DNA from: Caprella mutica
Lineage: Eukaryota > Arthropoda > Malacostraca > Amphipoda > Caprellidae
Assembly: GCA_947561585.1 (NCBI GenBank)
Contig: CANNZV010001127.1
Location: forward strand, 62,001 to 126,000
Direction: 5' to 3'
Length of the DNA: 64,000 nucleotides
The translations under genes were made by a program, and so were the position numbers. Positions 1 to 12,226 of the stretch are shown in pieces. The notes under the pieces are model-generated. The model was given only the letters and a program-made list of their open reading frames with translations, was not told where the DNA came from and ran no database searches. The first letter of the stretch is position 1; every line of letters begins with the position of its first letter.

Positions 1-1960
1 TAAATTGTATCATTGTATGTATATAGTAAGTTAAATTATTAGTAAATAATGACAAAACTAACCAAATTTAAATCGAACGAATACTAATGGAACTTATTAA
101 AGAGTTTAGATAATGGTACACTACCATGATAAATTATACTCTCTTTGTAATTTTTTTATTAAAATAAATTACTTAAAATAAGTTATTTTCTTAGAATGGA
201 TTATATTTTAGGGTTGATAGCAGAGGGAGTCGTACCGTATATTCATATAATAATTCAATTTATAGACTTATTTGAGAGTGGTTATGTTATGGCAATCCAA
301 GCATCGAGTATTTTTATTTCTTACCTCTTAATCTGTCTTGAGTTCATATCCTTTTCAAAGTTGCTGAATGCTTTTAATATGTCTCTCTCATATCTTGTTA
401 GTAAATCTTCATTGATAGGTTGCTTGTGGGGACTATTAATTTGCTGGTGAAATGTAGAGTATGGAGATAAAACGAAGAGAACATTTTTATTCTTTCGAAA
501 AATTGATAATAATTCTGATCATTTTAGGATAAATTTTACATTAATCTTTTACAGAAATCTCTAATTTCCATAATTATTTACTGTATCTGAGTAATTATAG
601 TGTAAAAATAAAAAATAAAAATAAAATCCCGAGAGCAGTTTAGTAAAAAAATATTTACAAAATTAATATTCCAATAAGGATGAACTTTATTAAGATGAGA
701 ACATTTAATATAACTTATTCATATTTACAGTCAATTTAAATTATTACAATTCATTCACTTCTACAGCTCAACCATAAATTAGTCTCTGACATCATGCTCT
801 GAAATTAATGAATTCTGAATATCAATTTCCAATCTGTCAAATGGGACGGAAGATGAGGTACCAAAATGCATAATGAACCAAACCATCGCATGCATTGGTG
901 TTTGCTACATCCACCTAATAATCCAATTATACAAATTGAACAGGATTTCTCGTAACTGTTTTGATCATTATTGGGAATTTTTGGTTAGTGGAATTAATAT
1001 ACTACTGTGTGCTATGATTAATTAGAGTTGAACGAACTATTTTATTTCCTATTTGATAGTGGAATATTTTTACCCAATATGACTGATATGACTAAAAGAA
1101 ATTATTCAAAATGCTAGATACATTCTCTAATTTATTTGTCTTTCAATTAATGTACCACCCAAGCCAACTTTCAAGGAATTGAAATAAGTTACCATTGCTC
1201 TATTTCTCTCTCATTTTCACTCTATATTGTCAAAGCTAAATCCAATGTCTTATCTGCGATAATTTATTCCACTCAAGTTATCTCCCGCAGTCATTTGTAA
1301 TTCCACCTCCACAACTTTGCAATGCTCTGAAATCTTATCAAAGCACACAGTAAATTACTCTCGAGAAATGCATGTAGTTGCAGTCTTACATTCACTGGGA
1401 CAGAGTTTGCGTCTGATACTCTGATAGAAAGTTATTGTGCAACTGAGGAAGATTTTGTTGGGTTAATTCTTATTCTTGAGTGCATGGCTCCGACAGAACT
1501 TTCGCTAAGTCGTACTTGATTGAACCATATATTAATAACTTTGGTAATTTTCGGTCAGTTTATGTCATATAGTTTATGTTTTTAATGAAAAAACAAGAAA
1601 CATTTGAGTAATTATTTCTAGCTATACAAACTAATAGATAAAATTAAAATTATAATTTTATCATCAATAATCTAGAAGAATAACAATTGTAAACTTTTAT
1701 ACAATAGCTTACATACTATAATAATGAAGCAGAAGACGATTAGAAATGGGGTAAATAAACTTATGTACACTTTGCACAAAGATAAAGTTATGGGGTGTCA
1801 CCTGATATTGAGATAATACCCTAGTCAATGTTTTACTACCTCATAATTACTTACTATTATTAAGAATGTGAAGAGGATGTCAACTTAAAAATTATTGTTA
1901 GACGATGTTTTCAAACTCAATGAGGAAGAATTTGATGTTGTTATAATATAGAAAAATAAT
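1..1960. other. Intergenic AT-rich DNA, no gene seen
   Basis: I see no coding exon, RNA gene or clear element here. A plus-strand frame of 84 codons at 196-450 is hydrophobic and has no family motif. The stretch around 750-1500 is somewhat richer in G+C but shows no protein signature or inverted repeat that I can support. Confidence 0.6.
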
Positions 1961-2018
1961 GTAACAATATTGAGAAATTATTGTTATAATATTGGCAATC
2001 TTGTAACAATATTGTATG

Positions 2019-2360
2019 AACGAAGTTATAGCAATATTGGGGCAATGTTGTAACACTATTGTGTGAACAAAGTTATAGCAATATTGGGGCAATGTTGTAA
2101 CACTATTGTGTGAACAAAGTTATAGCAATATTGGGGCAATGTTGTAACACTATTGTGTGAACAAATTTATAGCAATATTGGGGCAATGTTGTAACACTAT
2201 TGTGTGAACAAAGTTATAGCAATATTGGGGCAATGTTGTAACACTATTGTGTGAACAAAGTTATAGCAATATTGGGGCAATGTTGTAACAATATTGTGTG
2301 AACAAAGTTATAGCAATATTGGGGCAATGTTGTAACAATATTGTGTGAACAAAGTTATAT
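2019..2360. repeat. 47-bp minisatellite, about 7 copies
   Basis: Seven full copies of a 47-bp unit start at 2019, 2066, 2113, 2160, 2207, 2254 and 2301, and a partial copy starts at 2348. Each unit contains the palindrome CAATATTG and the phrase GGGGCAATGTTGTAACA. The copies are almost identical, with a few single-base changes, which suggests recent expansion. Degenerate related sequence reaches back to about 1960. A minus-strand open frame over this array is a by-product of the repeat. Confidence 0.93.
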
Positions 2361-2582
2361 GTTGTTACAATATGCATTTCTATTTTTACTAGTCAGTTTC
2401 TTTAAACTGTAGTTACTTTCAGACTCAAAGATGCTAAAGGGGAAGATATCCCTTGTTTCCACTTCACAGACTTATACTGTATAATTACCTTCTATAAATA
2501 AGGAGGTACAATACCTTTGGTATATGGGTTTATAACAAACAACATGGATATGTTACATATACCGCTATAGACTAGATTATTA

Positions 2583-3190
2583 CCTTCGCAATCTTGCGGA
2601 AGGTTATATTTTCATCGGAATTTATTTATTTATTTATATATTTATTTATTTATTTATCATCTTGTTATTCGCATAACTGAAAAAGTGTTCAACCAAATTG
2701 CCTGAAATTTGGTGAAACGATTGGTCTATGTCCAGTGACCTGCTGCTAGTCTTTTGGGAGTGACCCGGTCAAAGGTCAAGGTCATGGTCATTTATAACTC
2801 AAAAAGTATCGAACCATATTGCATGAAACTTGATGGAAAGATTGGTCAATATGCAGGAACCATTTTGATAGATTTTGGGAGTGATCGGGTCAAAGGTCAA
2901 AGATCAAGATCAAGGCCATTTGTAACTCAAAAAGTATTCAACCAAATTGTCTGAAATTTGATAGTACAATTGGTCAATGACCAGGAACGATCTGATAGAA
3001 TTTTGGAAGCGATCCGGTCAAAGGTCAAAGCCAAAGTCATTTATAACTCAAAAAGTATTGTACCATATTGCATCAAACTTGGTGGTACGATTGGTTATTA
3101 TCCAGTTAGCAGTTTATTAAATTTTGGGAGAGAACGGGTCAAAACGGAGGCGAAGGTATGTGCTCTACCGAGTGCACATAATTTAGTTAA
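2583..3190. repeat. Tandem repeat of about 125 bp rich in AGGTCA half-sites
   Basis: About four degenerate monomers of 121-128 bp. Each carries a GGTCAAAGGTCA-type phrase (near 2767, 2888, 3016 and 3137), followed by a shared stretch containing TAACTCAAAAAGTAT and TGAAACTTGRTGG. The block begins with a short hairpin (ACCTTCGC..GCGGAAGGT, about 2584-2606) and a run of ATTT, and ends in GGCGAAGGTATGTGCTCTACC. The ends suggest one dispersed element with internal tandem structure. Two plus-strand frames inside it (2754-2954, 2958-3236) translate the repeat and are not genes. Confidence 0.75.
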
Positions 3191-3988
3191 TTATATGTTA
3201 CCCACAACCATTTTTTCAATCAGGAAATTATTATAAATGCCCATCGTCAGTTTTCGACTGATGATAAATCAATTGATGAAAATTTTCAAACAAAAGATAC
3301 GAAATGAAAAATAATGCCGATTTGCTAGTATTATATATATAGCATATATAGTACCATATAAAATATATATGGCAAAATAACTAGCTTCTCCATCTCCTTT
3401 TTAATTAATTAATATTTTTTACCAGGAGAAACTTCGAGACTTTTCAATGAAACGGAAAAATACTCCCGTAAATTTTTCTTGAAAAGATTCGCTAATTGCT
3501 GTTCCTCTATATCAGTGAAGTCATTACCTACTCAATAAATAACGAGTATTTATATTTAAAAATGAGTTTTTTCAGTCAGAAATAGTCTTGATACCATATA
3601 CATTGAAACAATCTATCACATACATTTGTAGATGTAACAAATACTTCATTATAATACTAATTATTATTAGATTAGATTAAACTATTTATTATTAGATTAG
3701 ATTATTCTAATCATTATTAGATTAGATTATTAATTGTAATTGAAGATAGAGAATGGGTTGAAATGACTCGGTTCTTGCCCTTCACAACAGTTAAAATGGC
3801 TCGACTACAAGTTACTGTTATATATAATTGAATAACTATATAATGAATAACTTTTTTTATGATTCAACATATTACGAGGTTTTTAATTTATTGGAATAGC
3901 GTTAATTATATCTTTCATTTGATGATAAAACACAAATGAACGCATTTTCCCGTAATTACTTGTTTGATCCACAAAATAAAGTCATATA
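3191..3988. other. Intergenic, short ATTAGATT microsatellite
   Basis: No gene seen. At about 3655-3735 there is an imperfect array of TTATTATTAGATTAGATTA-type units. The remainder is plain AT-rich DNA. Confidence 0.6.
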
Positions 3989-4126
3989 TCTAAATGACCA
4001 ACTTTCTCTAAATAACCAACTTCCTCTAAATAACCAACTTCCTCTAAATAACCAACTTCCTCTAAATAACCAACTTCCTCTAAATAACCAACTTCCTCTA
4101 AATAACTAACTTCCTCTAAATAACAA
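3989..4126. repeat. 18-bp minisatellite, about 7 copies
   Basis: Direct repeats of an 18-bp unit, CTCTAAATAACCAACTTC. The first and last copies have diverged and the inner ones are nearly identical. Confidence 0.92.
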
Positions 4127-4484
4127 TTTGTATCTACCCAGTTCTCGACTCCTTCCTAATTTCTCTGAACTAAAATGCGGAATAATTTATTCCATCATTG
4201 CATCATCGACTGCTGAGGGCAACTTCCAACCATTTGAATATTTGCCTTCTGAAAAATAGCAAATTCCAACTAATGTGTGATTTATATTCCACATGAATAT
4301 TTAGGGTACTTTAATAGGATAAGGGATAGTTATTGTGAATATATAGAACACTCTATTTAAGTATCTCATTCACGGTTTAATTTCTTTTGAATTAGTATCA
4401 CATTTTATCTGATTTTCATCCTCTTACATCAATGAACGTAATTTTCAATAAAAACATTAACTATAATTCATTAACATACCATTA

Positions 4485-4692
4485 CAGTACAAATCCTCTA
4501 TAAAGAAGTCCTTAATAGTGATCCATCCTGATAAGAAGAGTCTTCAAAAATGAATTATCCTGTATAATAAACAAATTTGTGTAGTCTGCTATAAAAGGGC
4601 CATCAGTTTTCTATACATCTATTGACTCCTTTATAGTGAAGTAAGCTCTATATTGTGACCTAGCTGTAGTTCATTATAGAGGATTTCAACTG
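4485..4692. mobile_element. Pogo/Tigger-like MITE
   Basis: A short non-coding element with inverted ends. The left end reads CAGTACAAATCCTCTATAAA. The right end, read on the other strand, is CAGTTGAAATCCTCTATAAT. It is flanked by TA on both sides. The CAGT start, TA target site and length of about 208 bp fit a MITE mobilised by a pogo-type Tc1/mariner transposase (family inference). Related copies lie at 21033-21182, 32517-32915 and 44132-44334, with a half copy at 41780. Confidence 0.7.
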
Positions 4693-6177
4693 TAATCAAC
4701 AAATAAAAAACAAGAGCCACAGTATCTCCTACTTCTCTTCTTCTACCCAGTCTCCTGATTCTCTTCTGCACCCTCCCCACCCCTCCTTCAAAATGGCAAT
4801 TACTGAACTGTTTGATCATTATTAGATTCTTAGACCATCTCGCATTTCCATCTGCATCTCAAAATCTCTGAAATCGAATCCGATTGAAAAAGATAGAAGA
4901 AAATCTGCCTCACTTTTGTGTAGGTAAATTCTGCTTCAGTGGCTATATAGAATATCGATCAATGAATTAATATTAAAATCATATATCATTCAAATATTTT
5001 TGTACCGTTTGTATTTCTGATTACCAGGTGATTTTTTTCGATGAAACATTTAGTCAGGCTATAAAATTCAACTTTATTTTCATGGTATTTTGTACCTCAA
5101 TTCTGAATGAAAGTATTAACTATTTCATTGAGCTTTTTAATTAGTTTCCAAGCCATGATAATCAAAATACAGGAAAGAGACCGAGAGTCTTTATTGGTTA
5201 AGTTAATGAAATTCTATTTGTATTTATAAATACGCAAATGTACTCTTTAATTCCGTAATTTTGTTCTGTGAGAACCAATTAACAAGAAGTGGAATTTAAT
5301 TCTTTATTGATGTTGGAAGAATTATTTCAGAAACATGTGAATGATACTTTATGGGGATTGTTGATTTTTCATATATTTATCGACGCAAAGTTCAATGGCA
5401 TGAGTAGAAATTACAAAATATTAAAACGATTCCCTGGGGGGAAAATGTCGTAATTAACTTGAGTGTTTTGCTCATTATCTTGAAGAAGATACCAATATTG
5501 TATGGTGATAGAGTGGTCTCTAATGCTAATTTAGCTGACGCAATCTTTTATAGCATCATTAATGTGTTCTGAAAATTGAAATGTATTTGTTTGTTAATTT
5601 TGATAAACTTTTTTTTTAATAATTTCAATTTTTTAAGAATTTTATTTTTCATTAATAATTTCAATTTTTTAATATTTTTTTTTTACTAATATTATACTTT
5701 TTTTTAATAATTTAAATTTTTATCTTATTTTATTTTTAAAATGATTCAATTATATTTGATAATTTGTAATTTTGTAACAATTTTCTTTTAATTAATTTTT
5801 GTTAAATAATTTGAGAAAGTTTTACTCGGACACTTACAATAATTCTTTGCAATTGTACGCTAACATATGTATGCATATAATAATAAAATGTTGATAGTGT
5901 GCAGATACCCACTTTCCAACTACTTAGATTGTCCGAGTGCTGTGTCGTTCCTCTTATTCTCGTTACATTAAAAGTTGTGTTACAAATAAGAAAATGGTAA
6001 ATATGTCATTTTCTATTTTGTACTTATGTTAGATTATCTTACAGTTTTCTTCAATATACATATTATAAGTAAATACTTTGATTGTTTTAACATTCTTATT
6101 CTCTCTCTCTCTTATCAGCCATTGCACAGCATCCATCCATTTAATAATAGTAATCTTTATTGAAATGATCAAGCATA
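4693..6177. other. Intergenic AT-rich DNA with T-runs
   Basis: No gene seen. 5590-5800 is a degenerate stretch of T-runs mixed with AATTT motifs. A CT microsatellite lies at about 6100-6113. Confidence 0.6.
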
Positions 6178-7369
6178 TAAAGGGTGGCGCGAAAAAAAAG
6201 GAAACCCATTTTCAACTTGTTTATTTTACAAACTATCAAACCTAGAAATTATCTAAAAACACACTTTTATTCGTTTACTTTTCCCGCATCTAACATGATA
6301 ATCTGTTAAGAGTTACGACAAAGAAAAAACATCCTGCAGCGAATTGAAAAAAGGTAAATAAAAAGGGCTTGCGCGAGCACGAATAATACGAAAAAAATCA
6401 TAGTGTAATTCATTCTATATGGATGTATAAACATTAAATTCTATAATATTTTGTAACAAATAAGAGAAAATAAAATATATTATTACCACTAGAAAGTTGA
6501 TTTTTGAAGGTAAAATTGATATCTTCATAAAATCATCTCACCGTTAATTTTTATCTCCTATTCGAAACCCTCAAAATGCAGCTTTCAAAAGAACAAAGAG
6601 TTTTTGTTGTGAATTTATTTTTTAAATACTGTAAGTTTTACACAGGTTCAACCACATTTTAACAACGCTTTCTGGAAATATTTCCAACAACTATAAAACC
6701 GTATTGAAAAATGTTAATAAGTTAAAAACTGAAGAAACCACCTTAAATTGTAACAAAAAGTGATCATGTCGCAGGAGAAAAGAATGAACACATGAAAACA
6801 ATAATCTTTTTCATGAACAGCTTATTGAGAATACAAAAATAGAAATCAGATGGTAAGGATTAGATATCATTCAAGACTCAATTCACTAAATTGTTAAACA
6901 CTATTTTAGATATCATTCTTTGAAGAAGCATGTAAGGCTCGAAGTCTTAGAACTGATTTACTGCACCGTCTAAATTTTGCAAAATGGTTTCTGCAAAGAA
7001 ATGCACATTTTGTAGAAGATATCGTGATTGGTGATGAAGATGTATTTCCATGAATGAAAAAGTCAATAACAATAACGTTAATTGAATGAAAAATTGTAGG
7101 ATTTAATTTTTACTACTACCATATGGAAATAAATTATTCCTATTATGAATTTTTTTGTGTATTTCGTACTCGCTGTAGCCCTTTTTATTTACTTTTTTTA
7201 ATTAGCTGTAGGATGTTTAATTTTTGTCGTAACTCTTAACAATTTATCAAAATAGAAGCAGAAAAAGTAAACAAATAAAATCGTGTTTTGAGAAAATTTA
7301 TAGCTTCGATAGTTTGTGAAATATACTAGTTTAAAAATGGGTTTTCTTTTTTTTTTGCGCCACCCTCTA
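6178..7369 (+). mobile_element. Degraded Tc1/mariner-type element with long terminal inverted repeats
   Basis: The element is bounded by TA on each side (6176-6177 and 7370-7371). Its ends are TAAAGGGTGGCGC and, inverted, TAGAGGGTGGCGC. The inverted repeats are very long. Similarity runs from 6178 to about 6450 on the left and from about 7085 to 7369 on the right, with scattered differences. The centre carries a broken transposase reading frame on the plus strand. A second, more truncated copy lies at 42132-42985. TA target duplication and transposase remnants support Tc1/mariner; the exact clade is not settled. Confidence 0.75.
6576..7060 (+). pseudogene. Mariner-like transposase relic
   Basis: From the ATG at 6576 the translation resembles the N-terminal helix-turn-helix region of insect-type mariner transposases (LSKEQRVFVV, then a segment with FYTGSTT), but a stop follows within about 30 codons. 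Further on, broken frames give FAKWFLQRNAHFVEDIV and GDEDVFP. This corresponds to the region around the second catalytic Asp in mariner transposases. Several stops and frameshifts separate the parts and the C-terminal third is missing, so the gene is dead. Confidence 0.6.
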
Positions 7370-7412
7370 TAGTATGAGAAGTGCATTTCTCAGGCAGAAT
7401 AAAATTAACTCA

Positions 7413-7631
7413 TTAAATATAAATGGGAAACGGTAGATGATTCGGAATATTAACAATAAATTCAGGGTGACAATTAAATACGGTAGTAAAGTTGAGGTAC
7501 ACTCTGTTCTTTAAATTCCCATATAGGAAAAAGTCTGGATGTGTATAATCTCGAGAACGTGCGGGGCAGTCTACGTCGCCAATTCCCGCATAAGAATAGC
7601 CATCGATTGCCTTGCAGTGCGTGCGGTGCAT
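7413..7631 (-). pseudogene. Possible C-terminal fragment of a mariner-type transposase
   Basis: The minus-strand frame contains RDYTHPDFFLYGNLKNRVY. This resembles the block around the third acidic residue of eukaryotic IS630/mariner-type transposases, in which a D-L-T-P-x-D-F-F-L-W-G-x-L-K pattern is typical. It lies just outside the right end of the 6.18-7.37 kb element and in the opposite orientation, so it is probably a separate insertion relic. No upstream domain was recognised. Confidence 0.45.
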
Positions 7632-9487
7632 CCAGTGATACTGATGATTAGTTCACTTAATCTTTGGGAGGGAAAATCTTCTGACATTTTGCTGTGCAAC
7701 TACAAATTGTCTGTCATTGCATTGCCTACATCGTCTTCTTCTGTTCTTAGACAGGAATTTCCTAACCGATCGATTTCAAGTATTGGCGATGGAGACCAGT
7801 TCTTACACCTCCAGTTTTTTTCCTGAAGGGGAATTTGCACCCCTGTCCCTCTTCACTGCAAAATCTGAAACAAAATAACGGCAGAAATTCAAGAGATTAA
7901 TGTGGCCACTCTCCGCGCTGTAATGCAGACAGCGTGGAGCTTAAGAAAATACAAGAATGTTTGAAGGCAGAGGTCTTAAGATCTCTATTTTCAAAACTGA
8001 AGAGTATACATATATAAAACTTCGACTTCTTTAGTTTTTTAATGATATGTTGTTTTTATTGTGACAGTAAAATTGTTGAAGTTACAGAGCTTCACTTTTC
8101 TACCGTATTAAATTTTCACGCTGTATATAAAAATGGAATAAAAAGGAAATCTATTAACATGGAGTGGGATAAACACTAACTAATCGTAATACATAATTAG
8201 ACTTTCCTTGCCCCTACTCCTAAAATCTCAAACGGATTGACTATTATGAATATCTGTAGAAATGGAATGTCAGTGGAATAGATGATGAGGTATTGCGGAA
8301 TGCGGATATGTAATATTTAGGTAATAGGTGAATACGAGGAAACCATTATTACGATGTCTTGTAACATACATGAATGATATATGGATATCAAATTCGATGG
8401 TCATGAATAAGTTTTTTATGAAAATTGTTTTTAGTATAGGTTATCGAAATGTGTAATGACTCTCTTTTCTTTCTTTTGAAACAATAAAATTGGTTCACTG
8501 TATGCTCAGTTAATCCACAAGATAACACCGTATATCAAATAAGGATAAATTTACATAATATACAATAAACAAAGGTAAGGACATATATTATGTGATTATC
8601 AAATGTGACTAAAGTAAACTAACCACAATACGATAATAAATACAATTCAAAAATATAACCCGAAAATAAATGCAGGTTCATACTTAATTCACATACCTTC
8701 AAATATATTTATAATTGAATTCAAGTAAACCATTTTTTTCAACTTCGCAGAAGATTTCATTTTGAAATGCAATAAAATATTAAACTCTTGGATTCTTCAA
8801 GTATTAAGGAGGGGGGGGGAGACAGGTAGAATATTAATAAATAAGAGAGATATAACCTCATCCTACGGGAAAATAGGTATAGGAAATATGTGGCCTTAGA
8901 ATATATAAAACAAAGCCAGAGAAAAACAACCACATAACTCCCCAACTACTTAGATTTAAGTCAAAAAATATAGTCCTGTCGTTGATTTATCCATTAACTT
9001 TATAAACAAAAACTTTGATTGTTTATGAAGACTGAAACTCTTGATCTTATCACCCAGAGCTGTCTTTTTATATATTAGAAATAAATGACATATTACTATC
9101 CCACTGATATGTTTTCTTATGGAGAATCTTAATATATTGACGAAGTGTTATGTTCTTCAAATAAATGGAATTAATAGTTTAGTTTATAGTTTTGTAAATT
9201 AAAAAAAATGTTCTTACTAGTACTATAATAACCTTGAATATTTATTTTTGGAATAGAATTTTAATAATGCTTATATGGGATTCAAAATTGAAAATTGTGA
9301 TACACATTCATGCCTATATAAAATGTACTTCAACTCAGCCTACCAAAAATACCGAAATATCCTTCTTGATCTGTCGGAGTAGAGGAAAGTGTCCGAAACA
9401 GCAGAAGAGTCATTGGTATTCGGCCTGAGAAAACTTCTCATCATCCCACAGTTTGTAGAAACATTGCACAGATTTGGAAAGAAGTCT
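7632..9487. other. Intergenic, no gene seen
   Basis: I find no supported exon. A run of nine G sits at about 8811-8819. Short frames at 7539-7826 and 8757-8945 lack any recognisable motif. Confidence 0.55.
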
Positions 9488-9695
9488 GCTATAGATTGTA
9501 AAGAAAGTGAAGGTTATCTATAGTATTTACTGATGTATTGCTATAGATTGTAAAGAAAGTGAAGGTTATCTATAGTATTTACTGATGTATTGCTATAGAT
9601 TTTTAAGAAATTGAAGGTTATCAATAGCATTTACTGATGTATTGCTATAGATTGTAAAGGAAGTGACGGTTATCTATAGTATTTACTGATGTATT
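9488..9695. repeat. 52-bp minisatellite, 4 copies
   Basis: Four copies start at 9488, 9540, 9592 and 9644. The unit contains GCTATAGATTGTAAAGAAAG and ends TTACTGATGTATT. Copies one and two are identical; copies three and four carry a few changes. Confidence 0.92.
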
Positions 9696-12226
9696 GTAAA
9701 TATCAAATTTTATGTTATTAGGCAAAAAAAAGTAGAAAAAAAAATTATTTTACGTAGGTATACCATTAATAAATGACCATTTTTTATGATTATATTTTTA
9801 TCTGCATGTGAAAAGTATGGCTTTATAATTGTGAATGTACGTATTTCTGAATGTTATTCACAATATATATCTACCATGTAAGTCCTTCACATTTATCTTC
9901 ATGTTAGATTGTTATTCAGGTGTAACGTCAGACATGGCAGTCAGGTTCTTGTCATGAGGATGACATATATATATTAGTCCTGTTTTCGAACATATGACAT
10001 GAAGAACAACGTATTTCACAGCTAGGGTTTGTGTCCTGTTTGAATCATTCCTAACATTAGATGTTAAGGTATATTAACATGTTGAGTACCTATGTTCAAA
10101 ATACAGTCTAGCCTCTGATATTTTCAAAATCAAAAGTTTTTGTTATTTCTTCTGTATATCACATGTATGTACTAAATACCATGAAAGCAATAGTAGCTGA
10201 ATAATTATATGTGTACCTATTGATAAAGTCTGTATGATATAAACAGTGGTATAAGTATAGGTATAGTGAATATTGTCACAATATATTATTTGAGTTATTT
10301 ATTTGAAGTATTTTTGATGGTATATTACCGTGTATATATAATATATATGTACTAATTTGTCTACCTGTAATATACTCATAGTGGTTTTAACTTTTTTAAA
10401 CATTGTGTTAAATCATCCTTTTCTATAATTGTACATAAATCATCATTACAATTACAGTTCCTTCCCATCATAGTAATAATATGTGCCCATTCATGCAAAA
10501 TATTGAGTACAAATTCTATCCCCAATCAATTGCTCTGTTCAAATCAGAAGATCAAATATTGACTCTCAGCTTTAGATTTGTTGAAGGTGTTCCTTGGCTT
10601 TCAATTTCTAGATTGAATGTAGTATTCATTTCTTATCTCCATCCGTTGATGAGTTACAGTCTTTGCTCTGAACAGTGCCTGAATGCAGGGGAATTACCGC
10701 CTAAAGAGACCGCTCTGTGAATTTATTACTTGGCACTAAACAGACGATTTGGTTAACTCTTTCACGATATTATTTTGACTGAGTTGTATCGACTGAAAAT
10801 AGATATCTGAATAATCTTTACCGTTTGAGTTTATTCCAATAGAAATGCTGTCTGCATTACGAATTACTTTGGTATTCATGACTTATCTTACAAATATATA
10901 TTTATCTTAATTTGATGTAACTTTCACTGTATTTTAAAATGCTTGCGTTGTTAAATCTATTTGAATCGCATTTGGTAATTGGTTAACAGAATAATGTTTG
11001 ATGAATAAAATTTGTAAAATGAGAGCAGACATTAGAAAAAACCGTATCGCCTCGAGATGAAATGGAGTATTGATATTCTTCGGCAGAGATTTACCGAACA
11101 ATACTTCCCGGTTGATGAGTTTGTTTTGCTTTGATTCAACATGGAGAAGTGCAATAAAGTGCTAGAAATACTCTTCTGGAAAAGGAAAGGAAATTTTTTC
11201 TTCCGGCATTGAAAGTGAAAATTTATTATTTATTTATTTTCAAAACTGTTAATACTATTCATAGTTTTCTCTATGGAAAAAACATTCCTCACACTGGATG
11301 CTTTATAATCGCTAAGACTGACATAGAATTTATTCGAAAAGTTTTGGAGCTTTCCCTTTTGTAGTTGGAGCAGTTCTGTTCTAAGCTTTAGTTAGAATCC
11401 CACTGTAAAACACCACGAAACATTTTATCTGAAACATAAAGCTGGAGATACTCTTTTAACATCCTTTTGATTATTGTTCAGGTATATATTTGAGGTCCCT
11501 ATATTCCTGTTTAATTTCATCGATTTATTCAGTGTACTTTTGAGTATATATTTAGTATTGTCCCTATTAAGCAAATTTAATTATTAAATGATTCCATATC
11601 TTAACCAATTTGAAAATTCTAGTTTATTAATATACAATTTTGGAATTCAAGTATTTGAAAAATTCATAAGCACACGCTATAAATTAAATATAAGTTAATT
11701 TAGTTTATTAACAAAAATCTTTAGAAATATACAAGCAGTGTTACAGTTGGTATCACAGCGCAGAATTAGGGTTAATGGAAACTTTTTCATTGAAGTTTAA
11801 ATAAGGGAAAAGAATGAAGAATAATTGCTTTCACAGTTTTAACTCACACTAAGTACAATAAGTGTGTCAATCAGGAGACAATTAATGTGCCACAACAAAA
11901 TAGTTTTTGGTATTTGAAAGTTTTATCCAGGCTCTGGAAAAATATAGGTTATTACTCAAAATTATAGGAACTGTCGAATCATTAATCCGCAACTGCATGA
12001 AATTCAGTCTAGTATATATTTTTTTATATCCTTTAAAGGTTTTTATTACTCTGTATGCAACAATTGAAAGAAACACTATAATCTGACATAGAAAAAAAAT
12101 TATATTCTCTGTTTTGAATTCAGATATGAATTAGTATTATTGATAAGGAGCAATTAAGTAGGATATATTCATTATTAGTTTCATAATAGTGGTGACAAGA
12201 CCACACTACATATAATATTGAAGCCA
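9696..12226. other. Intergenic, no gene seen
   Basis: AT-rich DNA. A plus-strand frame of 79 codons at 10481-10720 has no known motif, and no splice-consistent partner exon was found, so I do not call it a gene. Confidence 0.5.

Noticed and set aside
2754..3236. Two adjacent open frames suggesting a small repetitive protein
   Set aside because: Both translate the tandem repeat of about 125 bp. Their similarity to each other comes from the DNA repeat.
10481..10720. 79-codon plus-strand frame
   Set aside because: No recognisable family, no codon or context support.
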